Under the pieces are notes generated by a model. It saw only the letters and a program-made list of their open reading frames with translations. It ran no database searches and was not told the origin of the DNA. A stretch of 64,000 nt of DNA from the NCBI RefSeq assembly GCF_019802085.1, contig NZ_JAHVHV010000001.1, forward strand, positions 434,001 to 498,000, written 5' to 3'. This DNA comes from Ferrimonas balearica (lineage in GTDB: Bacteria; Pseudomonadota; Gammaproteobacteria; Enterobacterales; Shewanellaceae). The position numbers and the translations under genes are program-made. Positions 55,912 through 64,000 of the stretch are shown here, piece by piece (position 1 is the stretch's first letter; each line of letters opens with the position of its first letter).

Positions 55912-57366
55912 TTAGAGGTTGCGCATCTGCTGTTCCGCTTCGCGCAGCTGCTTGATGCGGGCGTCGATGCGGGCCAGCTGCAGGGGGTTCTCCCGGCTCT
56001 GCCGGTAGGCGTGCTGCAACTGGTCGATGGCGCGGGGATAGTCCGCCCGCAGGGCCAGGATCTCCGCCTGCACCATGTGGCGCTCGGCGTCCATCTCCAG
56101 GGCCTTGTAGGTCTGGGCCAGCAGGTCATACACCACCATGTTGTCCTTGGAGAGGATCAGGTGGCGCTCCAGCAGGGCACGGGCCTTCTGGGGCTCCTTG
56201 GCGGTGAGGTAGGCGTTGGCCAGGTTGAGGTCGATCACCGCGTTGTTGGGGCGGTTCTTGCGGGCCTGTTCCAGCATGGCGATCGCTTCCGGGGCGCGCT
56301 TGGTGGCCAGCAGGATGTCGGTCTGGGTGTCCAGGTAGAACAGGTTCTTGCGGTCGGATTGGCGCAGTTCGGCGATCAGCTTCTCCGCGTCCTCGTAGTT
56401 CTCCATGCGGAAGTGGGTCAGGGCCAGGCCGTACTGGGCCGCCTCCTTGAACGTGAAGGTGTTGCGGGAGAGCTGGCGCTGGTACTGATGCAGCAGGTGA
56501 TCGGCGCTGTAGGCGGAGAAGCGCACCTCGGCCCGGGCCTTGGCCAGCTGGAACATCAGGTTGTCCGGGACGTTACGCTGGGGGTACTGGGAGGCCCGCG
56601 CCCGGGTGTCGGCGATCCGCGACTCCGGCAGGGGGTGGGTCATCAGCATCGCTGGCGGCTTGCTGGCGAAACGGTACTGGGCCGCCAGTTTGCCGAAGAA
56701 GCTGGGGGAGGCGTAGGGGTCGAAGCCCGCCGCCACCATGGTCTGCATGCCGATGCGGTCCGCTTCCAGTTCGTTGGAGCGGGTGTAGTTGATCTGGCCC
56801 TGGGCGTTGATGGCCAGAGTGGTCTGCAAGGCGGCGATCCCCGCCTCCGGGGCCGCCATCGCCAGCAGGATGGAGCCCAGCACCCCGGCCAGGGTGGCGG
56901 GACCGGTTTTCTGCTGGGCCTCGATGGAGCGGGCCAGGTGGCGCTGGGTGACGTGGGCGACTTCGTGCGCCAGTACCGAGGCCAGCTCACTCTCGCTGTC
57001 GGCGTAGTGGAACAGGGCGCTGTGCACGCCCACGTGGCCGCCGAAAAAGGCGAACGCGTTGATGTCTTTGTTGTTGATCAGGAAGAAGGTGAACGGCGTC
57101 TTGACGTTGCTGGCGTGGGCCACGATGCGGTGCCCCACGTCATTGAGGTACTCGGTCATCACCGGGTCGTACACCACCGGCAACTGGCCTCTGAGCACCC
57201 GCATGTAGGCGTCGCCGATGAGGTTTTCCTGGTCGATGGTGAGGGTGCCGGCGGCCACGGTGCCCAGCTCCGGCAGTTCGTTGGCGGCCCGGGCGACGGC
57301 GATGCTCACACCCATTGCCAGCACAAACAGCAAGGGGGCGATAAAACGGGGGGTAATCTTCTTCAC
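55912..57366 (-). CDS. bepA: beta-barrel assembly-enhancing protease BepA
   Basis: 484 aa (E. coli BepA 487). Signal peptide (about 1-27), M48 zinc peptidase with HEVAH (about 133) and the third ligand Glu in NELEADRIG (about 195), then TPR repeats (about 300-484). Periplasmic chaperone/protease for BAM and LptD. It lies beside arsC; the tusA-like/perM operon diverges from it. Confidence 0.93.
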   Translation of the reverse strand: MKKITPRFIAPLLFVLAMGVSIAVARAANELPELGTVAAGTLTIDQENLIGDAYMRVLRGQLPVVYDPVMTEYLNDVGHRIVAHASNVKTPFTFFLINNKDINAFAFFGGHVGVHSALFHYADSESELASVLAHEVAHVTQRHLARSIEAQQKTGPATLAGVLGSILLAMAAPEAGIAALQTTLAINAQGQINYTRSNELEADRIGMQTMVAAGFDPYASPSFFGKLAAQYRFASKPPAMLMTHPLPESRIADTRARASQYPQRNVPDNLMFQLAKARAEVRFSAYSADHLLHQYQRQLSRNTFTFKEAAQYGLALTHFRMENYEDAEKLIAELRQSDRKNLFYLDTQTDILLATKRAPEAIAMLEQARKNRPNNAVIDLNLANAYLTAKEPQKARALLERHLILSKDNMVVYDLLAQTYKALEMDAERHMVQAEILALRADYPRAIDQLQHAYRQSRENPLQLARIDARIKQLREAEQQMRNL

Positions 57367-57469
57367 TTCAATCTTTCTAAACCTGCCTTGTGACCTAGTT
57401 TACCGTTAAAAAATTCTGTAGAGCTAGGCGTTTGTGGTTTTGGCCCTGGCGGGCAATAATAGGCGCCAA

Positions 57470-57739
57470 ATGACCCTATCCCCAATGCAAACGCAGTCCA
57501 GCAGGCCATTGCAAGTGTCTTTACAGATCCTTGATCTTCGCCAGGAGCGCTGTCCCATGGCGATGGTGAAAGTCAAACTGGCGTTGAAACAGCGTCAAAG
57601 CGGGGAGAGCCTGCAGTTCCTCCTGTCAGACCCCGGAAGTCGGCGAGATGTTCCCCGCTGGCTGGACAAGGTGGGGATCCCCTATGAGCGACAGGAGTGC
57701 GCGGCCTATCTGACTCTGCTTGTCGAGGCGCAATCTTAA
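57470..57739 (+). CDS. TusA-family sulfur carrier-like protein
   Basis: 89 aa. The TusA CPM motif is present as RCPMAMVKVK (Cys about residue 29). Beta-alpha-beta fold expected. The gene precedes perM by 17 bases and would be co-transcribed with it. ATG 57470 is used; 57485 is possible. The role may be sulfur transfer or, as for other TusA-like proteins, uncertain. Confidence 0.8.
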   Translation: MTLSPMQTQSSRPLQVSLQILDLRQERCPMAMVKVKLALKQRQSGESLQFLLSDPGSRRDVPRWLDKVGIPYERQECAAYLTLLVEAQS

Positions 57740-57756
57740 AGGAAGCAACAACATCC

Positions 57757-58836
57757 ATGTGGAACCTGGTACGCAACTGGTATCGAGACAAGTTTTCTGA
57801 TCCCCACGCCGTGACCCTGGCGGTGATCCTGCTGGTGGGCTTCGCGGTGATCTACTTCTACGGCAAGCTGATCATGCCCCTGCTGGTGGCCGTGGTGCTG
57901 GCCTATCTGCTGGAATCCCCTGTTTCCTGGATGACCCGAAGAGGGTTGCCCCGGGGCGTTTCCGCCTCGCTGGTGCTGGTGCTGTTCGCCGGGGCCATGC
58001 TGGTGGCCACCTTTGTGATCCTCCCCGCCCTGTGGCGCCAGGGGGTGGCCCTGGCCACCGAACTGCCGGCCATGGTCAGCCAGTGGCAGAAGCTGTTGAT
58101 GACCCTGCCGGAGCAGTACCCAACCCTGATCGACGAAGCCCAGCTGGCGGGCCTGGTGGCCAACTTCAACGCCTCGCTACTGAGCACCGGGCAGAGCCTG
58201 GTCTCCCACTCCCTGGCCTCCCTGGTCGATCTGGTGGCCCTGATGGTGTACGCCATCCTGGTGCCCCTGCTGATGTTCTTCTTCCTCAAGGACAAGGACG
58301 TGCTGGTGGGCAGCCTGGGCCGCTTTATCCCGGACAACCGGGACCTGGCGGAGCAGGTGTGGGGCGAGATGAACGTGCAGATCGGCAACTACATCCGCGG
58401 CAAGGTGATCGAGATCCTGATCATCGGTACCGTCAGTTACCTCACCTTCTTCTTTATGGACCTGCGCTACGCCGCCCTGCTGGGGGTGGTGGTGGGCCTG
58501 TCGGTGCTGATCCCCTTTATCGGTGCCACCGTGGTGACCATCCCCGTGGCCCTGGTGGGCTTCTTCCAGTGGGGGATCTCCCCGCAGTTTGGTTACCTTA
58601 TCCTCGCCTACGGCATCATCCAGGCCATCGACGGCAACGTGCTGGTGCCCCTGCTGTTCTCCGAGGCGGTGAACCTGCACCCGGTGGCCATCATCGTCGC
58701 GGTGCTGATCTTCGGCGGCCTGTGGGGCTTCTGGGGCGTGTTCTTTGCCATCCCCCTGGCCACCCTGGTCAAGGCGGTGGTCAACGCCTGGCCCTCGGAG
58801 GAGCATCGCGCCCAGGCCCTGGAGAGCGGCGAGTGA
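57757..58836 (+). CDS. perM: PerM/AI-2E family transporter
   Basis: 359 aa with about seven to eight membrane helices; the C-terminal LVPLLFSEAVNLHPVAIIVAVL is the AI-2E/PerM signature. Transport role unknown despite the family name. Start codon ATG 57757 is preceded by AAAGGAAGC. The stop overlaps the next gene's GTG start. Confidence 0.88.
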   Translation: MWNLVRNWYRDKFSDPHAVTLAVILLVGFAVIYFYGKLIMPLLVAVVLAYLLESPVSWMTRRGLPRGVSASLVLVLFAGAMLVATFVILPALWRQGVALATELPAMVSQWQKLLMTLPEQYPTLIDEAQLAGLVANFNASLLSTGQSLVSHSLASLVDLVALMVYAILVPLLMFFFLKDKDVLVGSLGRFIPDNRDLAEQVWGEMNVQIGNYIRGKVIEILIIGTVSYLTFFFMDLRYAALLGVVVGLSVLIPFIGATVVTIPVALVGFFQWGISPQFGYLILAYGIIQAIDGNVLVPLLFSEAVNLHPVAIIVAVLIFGGLWGFWGVFFAIPLATLVKAVVNAWPSEEHRAQALESGE

Positions 58837-59468
58837 CGGTATTGGCGGAGCGTCCGGCACTGGATCTGGTGGTGCTGGATTTTGAAACCACCGGCCTGGC
58901 CCCGGACCGGGGCGACCGCGCCATCGAGGTGGGGGCCGTGCGGCTGCGCCAGGGCCAGGTGGTGGATCGCTTCCAGGGGCTGATGAATCCGGGCTTTGCC
59001 GTCAGCGGCTTTATCGAGTCCTTCACCGGGATCAGCAACGCCATGCTGGCGGACGCGCCTCCCTGCGGCCGGGTGATGAGCGACTTCGCCGACTTTCTCG
59101 GCGACGACAACCTGGTGGCCCACAACGCCGCCTTCGACCGTCGCTTCCTGGACGCCGAGCTGGCAGCATTGGGGCGGCCCTACGCCGGCGATTTCGTCTG
59201 CTCGCTGCTGGTGGCCCGCCGCTTCTACCAACAGGCCCCCAACCACAAGCTGGGCACCCTGGTGCACTACAAGGGGCTGGCCCACGATGGCGTGTTCCAC
59301 CGGGCCCTGGCGGACGCCGAGATGACCGCCTCGCTGTGGCGCACCATGGTGGCGGAGATGCAGCAGCAAAGCGGCGTCCGCAGCCTGCGCTTTGCCGATC
59401 TCAAGCGCTTCTCCCAGACCCCCAAGGCCAAGGCCCAGGCGTTCCTCGGCGCCCTCGCCAACGCCTGA
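58833..59468 (+). CDS. DnaQ-like 3'-5' exonuclease (DEDDh)
   Basis: 211 aa from GTG 58833, which overlaps the perM stop (GTGA). DEDDh motifs: DFETTG (about 15), HNAAFDRRFLD (about 91) and HRALADAEMT (about 150). It is similar to the PolC/DnaQ exonuclease of small housekeeping nucleases. Function in DNA repair or RNA turnover not decided by sequence. Confidence 0.85.
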   Translation: MTVLAERPALDLVVLDFETTGLAPDRGDRAIEVGAVRLRQGQVVDRFQGLMNPGFAVSGFIESFTGISNAMLADAPPCGRVMSDFADFLGDDNLVAHNAAFDRRFLDAELAALGRPYAGDFVCSLLVARRFYQQAPNHKLGTLVHYKGLAHDGVFHRALADAEMTASLWRTMVAEMQQQSGVRSLRFADLKRFSQTPKAKAQAFLGALANA

Positions 59469-59533
59469 CACTGGCCAGCGGCCGGTTTCCCGCTCACACT
59501 CTAGTCACCCCTGGCCACCTGCACGAGGCCGCC

Positions 59534-60349
59534 ATGACGGATCGCAAAACCCGCTGGCGCCGGGTGATCTTCGCCACCGACACCCAGGCGGGTCACCGCT
59601 TTGACCTGGCGCTGATCCTGGTGATCCTCGCCAGCGTGCTGGCGGCGATGCTGGACAGCGTCGAGTCCCTGCACCAGCAGTACGGCCGGCTGTTCTACCT
59701 GCTGGAGTGGGGCTTCACCCTGCTGTTTACCCTGGAGTACGCCGTTCGGCTGTGGGTCAGCGAGCATCGCCGGGCCTACGCCTTCAGCTTCTACGGCCTG
59801 GTGGACCTGCTCTCCATCCTACCCACCTACCTGAGCCTGCTGTTCCCCGGCACCCACTACCTGCTCACCATCCGGGCCCTGCGTCTGCTCAGGATCTTCC
59901 GGGTGATGAAGCTGGCCAAGTTCATGGGGGAGGCGAGTCAACTGACCCAGGCCCTGGTGCGCACCCGGCGCAAGATCGCCGTGTTCATGTTCTCGGTGCT
60001 GGTGGTCATCATCATCTTCGGCAGCCTGATGTACGTGATTGAGGGGCCGCAAAACGGCTTTACCAGCATCCCCCGCAGCATCTACTGGGCCATCGTCACC
60101 ATCACCACCGTGGGCTACGGCGACATCTCGCCGCAAACCCCCCTGGGCCAACTGATCGCCTCCCTGGCGATGATGACCGGCTACGGCATCATTGCCGTGC
60201 CCACCGGCATCGTCACCGCCGAGATCTCGGTGGCCCGCACCCGCTGGAACCGAGAGAAAAGCTGCAGCGCCTGCCACTGCGACGACCACGACGCCGACGC
60301 CCGCTACTGCAAGCGCTGTGGGGCCGAGTTGTTGACCCCCAGCGAGTAG
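59534..60349 (+). CDS. voltage-gated-type potassium channel with C-terminal zinc ribbon
   Basis: 271 aa. Voltage-sensor-like helices (about 24-128) with an S4-like Arg run at 114-123, then a pore domain with selectivity filter TVGYGD at 192-197. The cytoplasmic C-terminus carries two CxxC pairs (Cys244/247 and Cys259/262), a zinc-ribbon tail not usual for bacterial Kv channels. ATG 59534 is chosen. It lies 65 bases after the exonuclease gene. Confidence 0.85.
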   Translation: MTDRKTRWRRVIFATDTQAGHRFDLALILVILASVLAAMLDSVESLHQQYGRLFYLLEWGFTLLFTLEYAVRLWVSEHRRAYAFSFYGLVDLLSILPTYLSLLFPGTHYLLTIRALRLLRIFRVMKLAKFMGEASQLTQALVRTRRKIAVFMFSVLVVIIIFGSLMYVIEGPQNGFTSIPRSIYWAIVTITTVGYGDISPQTPLGQLIASLAMMTGYGIIAVPTGIVTAEISVARTRWNREKSCSACHCDDHDADARYCKRCGAELLTPSE

Positions 60350-60428
60350 TTTTCCAAAAAATTTTGCCCCGATTTTTGTCGGCCCTTTAGGGGGTTGGCA
60401 AAAACAGGCCGATCGCCGCTGGACAAAA

Positions 60429-60442
60429 AGTACACTTGTACT
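60429..60442. promoter_or_regulatory. TetR operator palindrome A
   Basis: AGTACACTTGTACT, near-perfect palindrome upstream of the hydrolase-tetR operon. Confidence 0.75.
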
Positions 60443-60452
60443 AATCTGGAAT

Positions 60453-60466
60453 AGTACAGTTGTACT
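60453..60466. promoter_or_regulatory. TetR operator palindrome B
   Basis: AGTACAGTTGTACT, identical to site A except the central bases, 24 bases downstream of it centre to centre, 24 bases before the start codon. Confidence 0.75.
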
Positions 60467-60490
60467 GAAGCCTGACGCAGGAGCACAGCG

Positions 60491-61360
60491 ATGACCTTCA
60501 ATTACTTCAACCAGGGCGGCCTGACCGCCGGATTCACTGCCATGGGGCGCGGCGCCACCGGTTGGTTCAGCCGCCATCTGCCCAACCTGAGTGCCCAAAT
60601 CGGCACCCGATTCCTGCTCAGCCCCAACGGCAAGCGGGACACCCACTTCGACGGCATGGAACCGGACGCCATCCTGGCGCTGCACTGCCAGCTGGGTCGG
60701 GTTCGGGTGAACCTCTTTGGCCAGGGCCAGGGCCAGCGCTATGCGGTGATGAGCCACGGTTGGGCGGACAATGGCCAGAGCTTCCAGCACCTGGTGCCGG
60801 CCCTGGTGGCCCAGGGGTACCGGGTGGCGGTCATCGACCACATCGGTCACGGCCGCTCGGAAGGCAAGCGCGCCCATCTGCCGGCCTTTATCGAAACCAT
60901 GAGCGCCCTCATTACCACCTTGGAGGCGGACGGCGGCAAAGTGGAGCTGCTGGTGGGGCACTCCATGGGGGGCGTGGCTACCCTCAACCTGCCCGCCGAG
61001 CTGCTGAGCGGCCGTCAGGTGATCCTTATCGCCGTCCCGGTGCAGTTCTTCGAGCTGATGTTCGATGCGGTGGAGCGGCTGGGGATCGCCCGGGGCTTCC
61101 TGATCCGGGTGCTGGAGCGAGTGACCGCCGGTTACGGCATCGATTGGCAGGAGCTGCGCGCCGAGCGTCACCTGACCAAGCTGCACGACAACGTGGTGTT
61201 CATCCACGACCGGGAGGACCGCTTTGCCCCCTTCGCCCACACCGAGCGCTTCGCTCGGCAGGCCAAAGCGCGGATGATCGTCACCCAGGGACTTGGCCAT
61301 CGGCGGATCCTGGGTGACACTGGGGTCATCAACCACATTCGCGAACTGGTGGCGGCATGA
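60491..61360 (+). CDS. alpha/beta hydrolase
   Basis: 289 aa. Nucleophile elbow GHSMGG (Ser about 159), oxyanion loop with SHGWADNG (about 93) and catalytic His in QGLGHRRIL near the C-terminus. Esterase or lipase-like; substrate unknown. It overlaps the following tetR start by 4 bases and is preceded by paired palindromes, so it is under that repressor. Confidence 0.85.
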   Translation: MTFNYFNQGGLTAGFTAMGRGATGWFSRHLPNLSAQIGTRFLLSPNGKRDTHFDGMEPDAILALHCQLGRVRVNLFGQGQGQRYAVMSHGWADNGQSFQHLVPALVAQGYRVAVIDHIGHGRSEGKRAHLPAFIETMSALITTLEADGGKVELLVGHSMGGVATLNLPAELLSGRQVILIAVPVQFFELMFDAVERLGIARGFLIRVLERVTAGYGIDWQELRAERHLTKLHDNVVFIHDREDRFAPFAHTERFARQAKARMIVTQGLGHRRILGDTGVINHIRELVAA

Positions 61361-61959
61361 ACAAAGGCGAGCGCACCCGGCAGCAGATCCTCAACCAGGG
61401 GATGAAGTACAGCGGCCAGTACGGGTTGTCCGAGGTCACCATCGGCACCGTATCGGCCCTGTGCGGCCTCTCCCGCACCGGGGTGATTTCGCACTTCAAG
61501 AACAAGGAAGACATGCAGATCGCCATCCTCGAGTACAGCGAGGCGCAGTTTCTCGAGCATGTCCTGAAGCCCGCCCGGCGCCCCGATCCCCTCGAGCAGC
61601 TGACGGCCCTGTTTGACCTGTGGCAGAACTGGACCGAGCGGGTGTTTGAGCAGGGGCAGATCAGCTGCCCCCTGGTCAAGGCCCTGGTGGAGTACCAGCA
61701 TCGCCCTGACTCGGCGGTGCGCCGCTTCGCCATCGGCCAGCAGCAGCGGCTGCTGGATTACCTGGTTCGTCTGATCCACAAGGGCGTCAGCCAGGGGGCC
61801 CTCAAAGCCGACACCCCCTGTGAAGCGCTGGCTTACGAGCTCTTTATCCTGAACCTGGGCCACACCGTTACCCAGAGCGCCGCCCCCTTCGAAGGGGCGC
61901 GGGCACACTTCGAAGCGGCGGTGCAGGCCCGCTTAAACCAGCATCGGGCGGTGCAGTAA
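61357..61959 (+). CDS. TetR-family repressor
   Basis: 200 aa. N-terminal helix-turn-helix (about residues 8-53; LSEVTIGTVSALCGLSRTG), C-terminal ligand domain. ATG 61357 overlaps the hydrolase stop (ATGA). The twin AGTACA palindromes before the operon fit TetR operators, so it likely autoregulates and controls the hydrolase. Confidence 0.85.
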   Translation: MNKGERTRQQILNQGMKYSGQYGLSEVTIGTVSALCGLSRTGVISHFKNKEDMQIAILEYSEAQFLEHVLKPARRPDPLEQLTALFDLWQNWTERVFEQGQISCPLVKALVEYQHRPDSAVRRFAIGQQQRLLDYLVRLIHKGVSQGALKADTPCEALAYELFILNLGHTVTQSAAPFEGARAHFEAAVQARLNQHRAVQ

Positions 61960-62022
61960 CCCCTTTAAAAGCGATTGAATTATCGCCAGCTTGGTCCTAT
62001 TCCTTCCTCACTTGGCGCCCCC

Positions 62023-62787
62023 ATGCCCCAGCGTGATTCACTCCGGCCCCTGGGCCGTTTCCTGTTGCTTACCTTTGGCCTGAGCTGGAGTGCCTGGTTT
62101 CTGGGGCAATCCCTGGGCCTGCCCCAGACCCTGCAAACCCTGGCCGTAACCCTGGGCCCGGCCCTGGCCGCCTGGTGGACACCGGTGAACGGGCGGCGGG
62201 TTACACCCGACTGGCGCTGGCGACCGGACGCCTCCCTCACCCTGGTGCTGGCCCTGCCCCTGACCACGGCGGCGACGGCGCTGGGCTTTGGTGGGGCTCT
62301 GCCCTGGTCTGCCTGGCCTTCGCTTTTGAGTCTCTACCTGATGCAACTGGCTACCGTGGCCCTGTGGGAGGAGCTGGGTTGGCGTCACTGGCTGCAGCGC
62401 TACCTGCAGGGGCGCTATCCCCTGGCGCTGGCCATCGGGGCAACGGCCCTGTGCTGGCTGTGCTGGCACGGGCCCAAGCTGTGGCTGCTGGGCCGCGATG
62501 GCGCGGTACTGGTGGTGTTGATCCTGGCCTCGGCGGTGCTGCTGGGGCTGCTTTGGCGGCGCTGCGACGGGGCACTCTGGCCGGTGGTGCTGCTTCACGG
62601 GGCCCTCAATGCGCCGCTCAACTGGGTGGAGCGATATGGGGGGCTCGCCTTGGAGGCGCTGGTGGCGGGATGGTGGCGTGTGGCGCTGGGGTACGCGGGG
62701 TTGGCGCTGCTGGCGGCCCTTATCTGGCGCCGCAGGCAGGGGGAGAGAAGGGCCGGAGGAGTAAGCAGGGGGCCGACGGCCCCCTGA
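62023..62787 (+). CDS. CPBP-family intramembrane metalloprotease
   Basis: 254 aa, about eight hydrophobic segments. CPBP/Abi motifs: EELGWRHWL (EExxxR), then WHGPKL, and HGALNA near residue 205. Predicted intramembrane CAAX-protease-like enzyme; substrate unknown. The start at ATG 62023 is preferred to the longer frame from 61975. Confidence 0.82.
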   Translation: MPQRDSLRPLGRFLLLTFGLSWSAWFLGQSLGLPQTLQTLAVTLGPALAAWWTPVNGRRVTPDWRWRPDASLTLVLALPLTTAATALGFGGALPWSAWPSLLSLYLMQLATVALWEELGWRHWLQRYLQGRYPLALAIGATALCWLCWHGPKLWLLGRDGAVLVVLILASAVLLGLLWRRCDGALWPVVLLHGALNAPLNWVERYGGLALEALVAGWWRVALGYAGLALLAALIWRRRQGERRAGGVSRGPTAP

Positions 62788-62791
62788 GTGT

Positions 62792-63709
62792 TCAGCGGTT
62801 CAGCAGGTGGTCCAGGGCGCCGGTGATGGCGGCGATCTGGGCCCGGTTGCACTGCTCCGGCGTGGCCTTGGGGCTGTCCGGGTAGACCTCGGTGGTGGTG
62901 ACGTAGGGGGCGTCGGTCATGCCGCCACAGAGGAACAGCGAGCGTTTGGGGTAGTGGATCACCCCCTCCTGCTGCACCGGGGCGCCGATGATCAGGCCCT
63001 GGTCGTCCGCCGGGGCGATGTGGGTCACCTGGCGCACCGCGTCGATGATCGCCTTTTGGAAGGCATCCTGGGCCCGTTCGCTGTCGTCCACCGTGTAGAA
63101 GCCGTCCGGGATCCCCTCCTTGGCGGCATCGAAGGCTTTGCCGTCACGGGCGGCCAGGGCCGGGCGGAACTCGCTCTTGTCGCTGTCGGTGGTCTCGTGC
63201 AGGTCCAGGTGGGCCAGGAAGGCCACGCCCTGGGCCTGGACGTAGGCCAACGCCGCTGCGGCCTCTTCGGAGGGGCTGTCGGGACGGAAGGAGCGGTTGG
63301 GATCCACGCAGAGGGGGTTCCAGCGGTTGATGGTCTCGTACCCCCAGGGGCTGATGCAGGGCAGCACCAGCAGGTCCACCTGGCCGGCGTACTGCTCAGC
63401 CACGGCATCGAGAAACGCCAGGGCCCCCTGGACGCCGCTGGTTTCGTAACCGTGCACCCCACCGGTGATCAGCACCTTGGGACGCTCCGCCTGCCAGTGG
63501 CGGCTTTTCACCGCAAACAGGGGGTAGCGGTCGGCATCGTAGGAGAGGGCGCCGTACTGCTCGATGTCGAAGCGCTCGGCCAGGGCCTGTACCTTGGCCA
63601 CCACCTCGTCGGCGTAGTGGCGCTGGATGACGGTGGCGGTGCGCCACTGGGCCTTATGGCTGTCGTCCCAGGGCTGGCCCGGGGTGCCGATGGGGTAGAA
63701 TCGGTTCAT
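62792..63709 (-). CDS. M14-type zinc carboxypeptidase-like protein
   Basis: 305 aa. Zinc motif HGYE (His86, Glu89), a third His in HLDLHET (about 167), an Arg in NRSFRPD (about 140) and catalytic Glu in TTTEVYP (about 275). M14/succinylglutamate-desuccinylase-like fold, soluble without signal peptide. Substrate not known; a peptide or acyl-amino acid is likely. Divergent from the partial gene at the right edge. Confidence 0.8.
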   Translation of the reverse strand: MNRFYPIGTPGQPWDDSHKAQWRTATVIQRHYADEVVAKVQALAERFDIEQYGALSYDADRYPLFAVKSRHWQAERPKVLITGGVHGYETSGVQGALAFLDAVAEQYAGQVDLLVLPCISPWGYETINRWNPLCVDPNRSFRPDSPSEEAAAALAYVQAQGVAFLAHLDLHETTDSDKSEFRPALAARDGKAFDAAKEGIPDGFYTVDDSERAQDAFQKAIIDAVRQVTHIAPADDQGLIIGAPVQQEGVIHYPKRSLFLCGGMTDAPYVTTTEVYPDSPKATPEQCNRAQIAAITGALDHLLNR

Positions 63710-63798
63710 TGCTTAGCAGACTCCTTGGCTTGGGGGCCTTGAGAGTACCGCCCGAACCCCGGGGACACAATGCGCAAGGGGTCCGACCCCGCCAAGAT

Positions 63799-63818
63799 TA
63801 TGGAACAAAAGATCCATA
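63799..63818. promoter_or_regulatory. inverted repeat in divergent promoter
   Basis: TATGGA-N8-TCCATA is a perfect 6-base inverted repeat in the gap between the M14-type gene and the partial right-edge gene. It may be an operator. Confidence 0.3.
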
Positions 63819-63943
63819 GTGATTGGTGCCTGGCTCCCTGTTTTGCCCGGTGGCCCGCTTGTTAACATGCGCTCCGTTGTTGGGTCGTGACCGCCGGGGG
63901 CGGTGTCCGACCGGTTACCTTCCCCAAATCAGGAGTGCGCAGC

Positions 63944-64000
63944 ATGACCACCGACACCCAAGCGATCCAGAGCCAGATCCTCGACGCCTTCGAGTTCCGT
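63944..64000 (+). CDS. 5' end of an unidentified gene (partial)
   Basis: Nineteen codons from ATG 63944 to the right edge (MTTDTQAIQSQILDAFEFR). CAGGAG lies 9 bases upstream. EFR near residue 17 is compatible with the start of a nitroreductase-family protein, but the fragment is too short to assign. Confidence 0.5.
   Translation, partial: MTTDTQAIQSQILDAFEFR

Overview
The window is GC-rich, gene-dense chromosomal DNA from a gammaproteobacterium of the Alteromonadales type (Shewanella/Ferrimonas-like). The clues are the purN-purM / upp-uraA / DUF2066 / hda block, the bepA-arsC-perM neighbourhood, a DUF2750 gene, FNR- and Fur-like boxes and typical gammaproteobacterial protein sequences. The genus is an inference; no rRNA or tRNA is present to settle it. 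The first and last genes are cut by the window ends.

Layout. (1) 0.4-9.7 kb: a LysR regulator diverges from a tightly packed eight-gene operon (nbaE-nbaF-nbaC-nbaD-nbaG-kynU-kmo-kynB). It can take N-formylkynurenine through kynurenine, 3-hydroxykynurenine, 3-hydroxyanthranilate and 2-aminomuconate to about 2-oxopent-4-enoate. Tryptophan 2,3-dioxygenase and the last hydratase/aldolase steps are not in the window. (2) 10.1-12.3 kb: an AT-rich island of four small unknown genes, each followed by an attC-like site. It reads as an integron cassette array without an integrase (CALIN-like). It abuts a zf-TFIIB-like gene whose 5' leader is copied in front of the next LysR gene. (3) 13-21.2 kb: LysR, a sterol-desaturase-like hydroxylase, then a Fur-box-preceded DUF4856 / imelysin / FecA-like receptor operon, and a cytochrome P460 gene with an FNR-like box. 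(4) 21-28.4 kb: two Old Yellow Enzyme genes with divergent regulators (LysR; NemR-like TetR with three palindromic operators), a LysE exporter, mogA and lipoproteins.

(5) 28.5-34.6 kb: a four-carbon acid sugar (L-threonate type) catabolic cluster in the same order as E. coli ygbIJKLMN: DeoR regulator, ltnD, otnK, otnC, otnI and a GntP-type permease. A perfect 16-bp inverted pair of operators lies in the divergent promoter. (6) 34.7-43.6 kb: ybaK, an EAL phosphodiesterase, asnB, an M28 peptidase, a bicupin protein, nagD, a questin-oxidase-like gene and a PilZ gene. (7) 43.7-49.6 kb: purN-purM diverging from upp-uraA, then DUF2066 and hda. (8) 49.6-64 kb: an I42 protease inhibitor, a ClsC-like phospholipase D enzyme, a 2OG-Fe(II) oxygenase, a DMT exporter, a large lipoprotein with an HExxH motif, DUF2069, arsC, bepA, a TusA-like protein, perM, an exonuclease, a K+ channel with a C-terminal zinc ribbon, an alpha/beta hydrolase-TetR pair with twin palindromic operators, a CPBP protease and an M14-type peptidase.

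Most of the window is ordinary core and catabolic genome. The parts least explained by known families are the cassette array with its flanking duplication and the HExxH lipoprotein. All calls are by eye from motifs and translated sequence; no database search was run.
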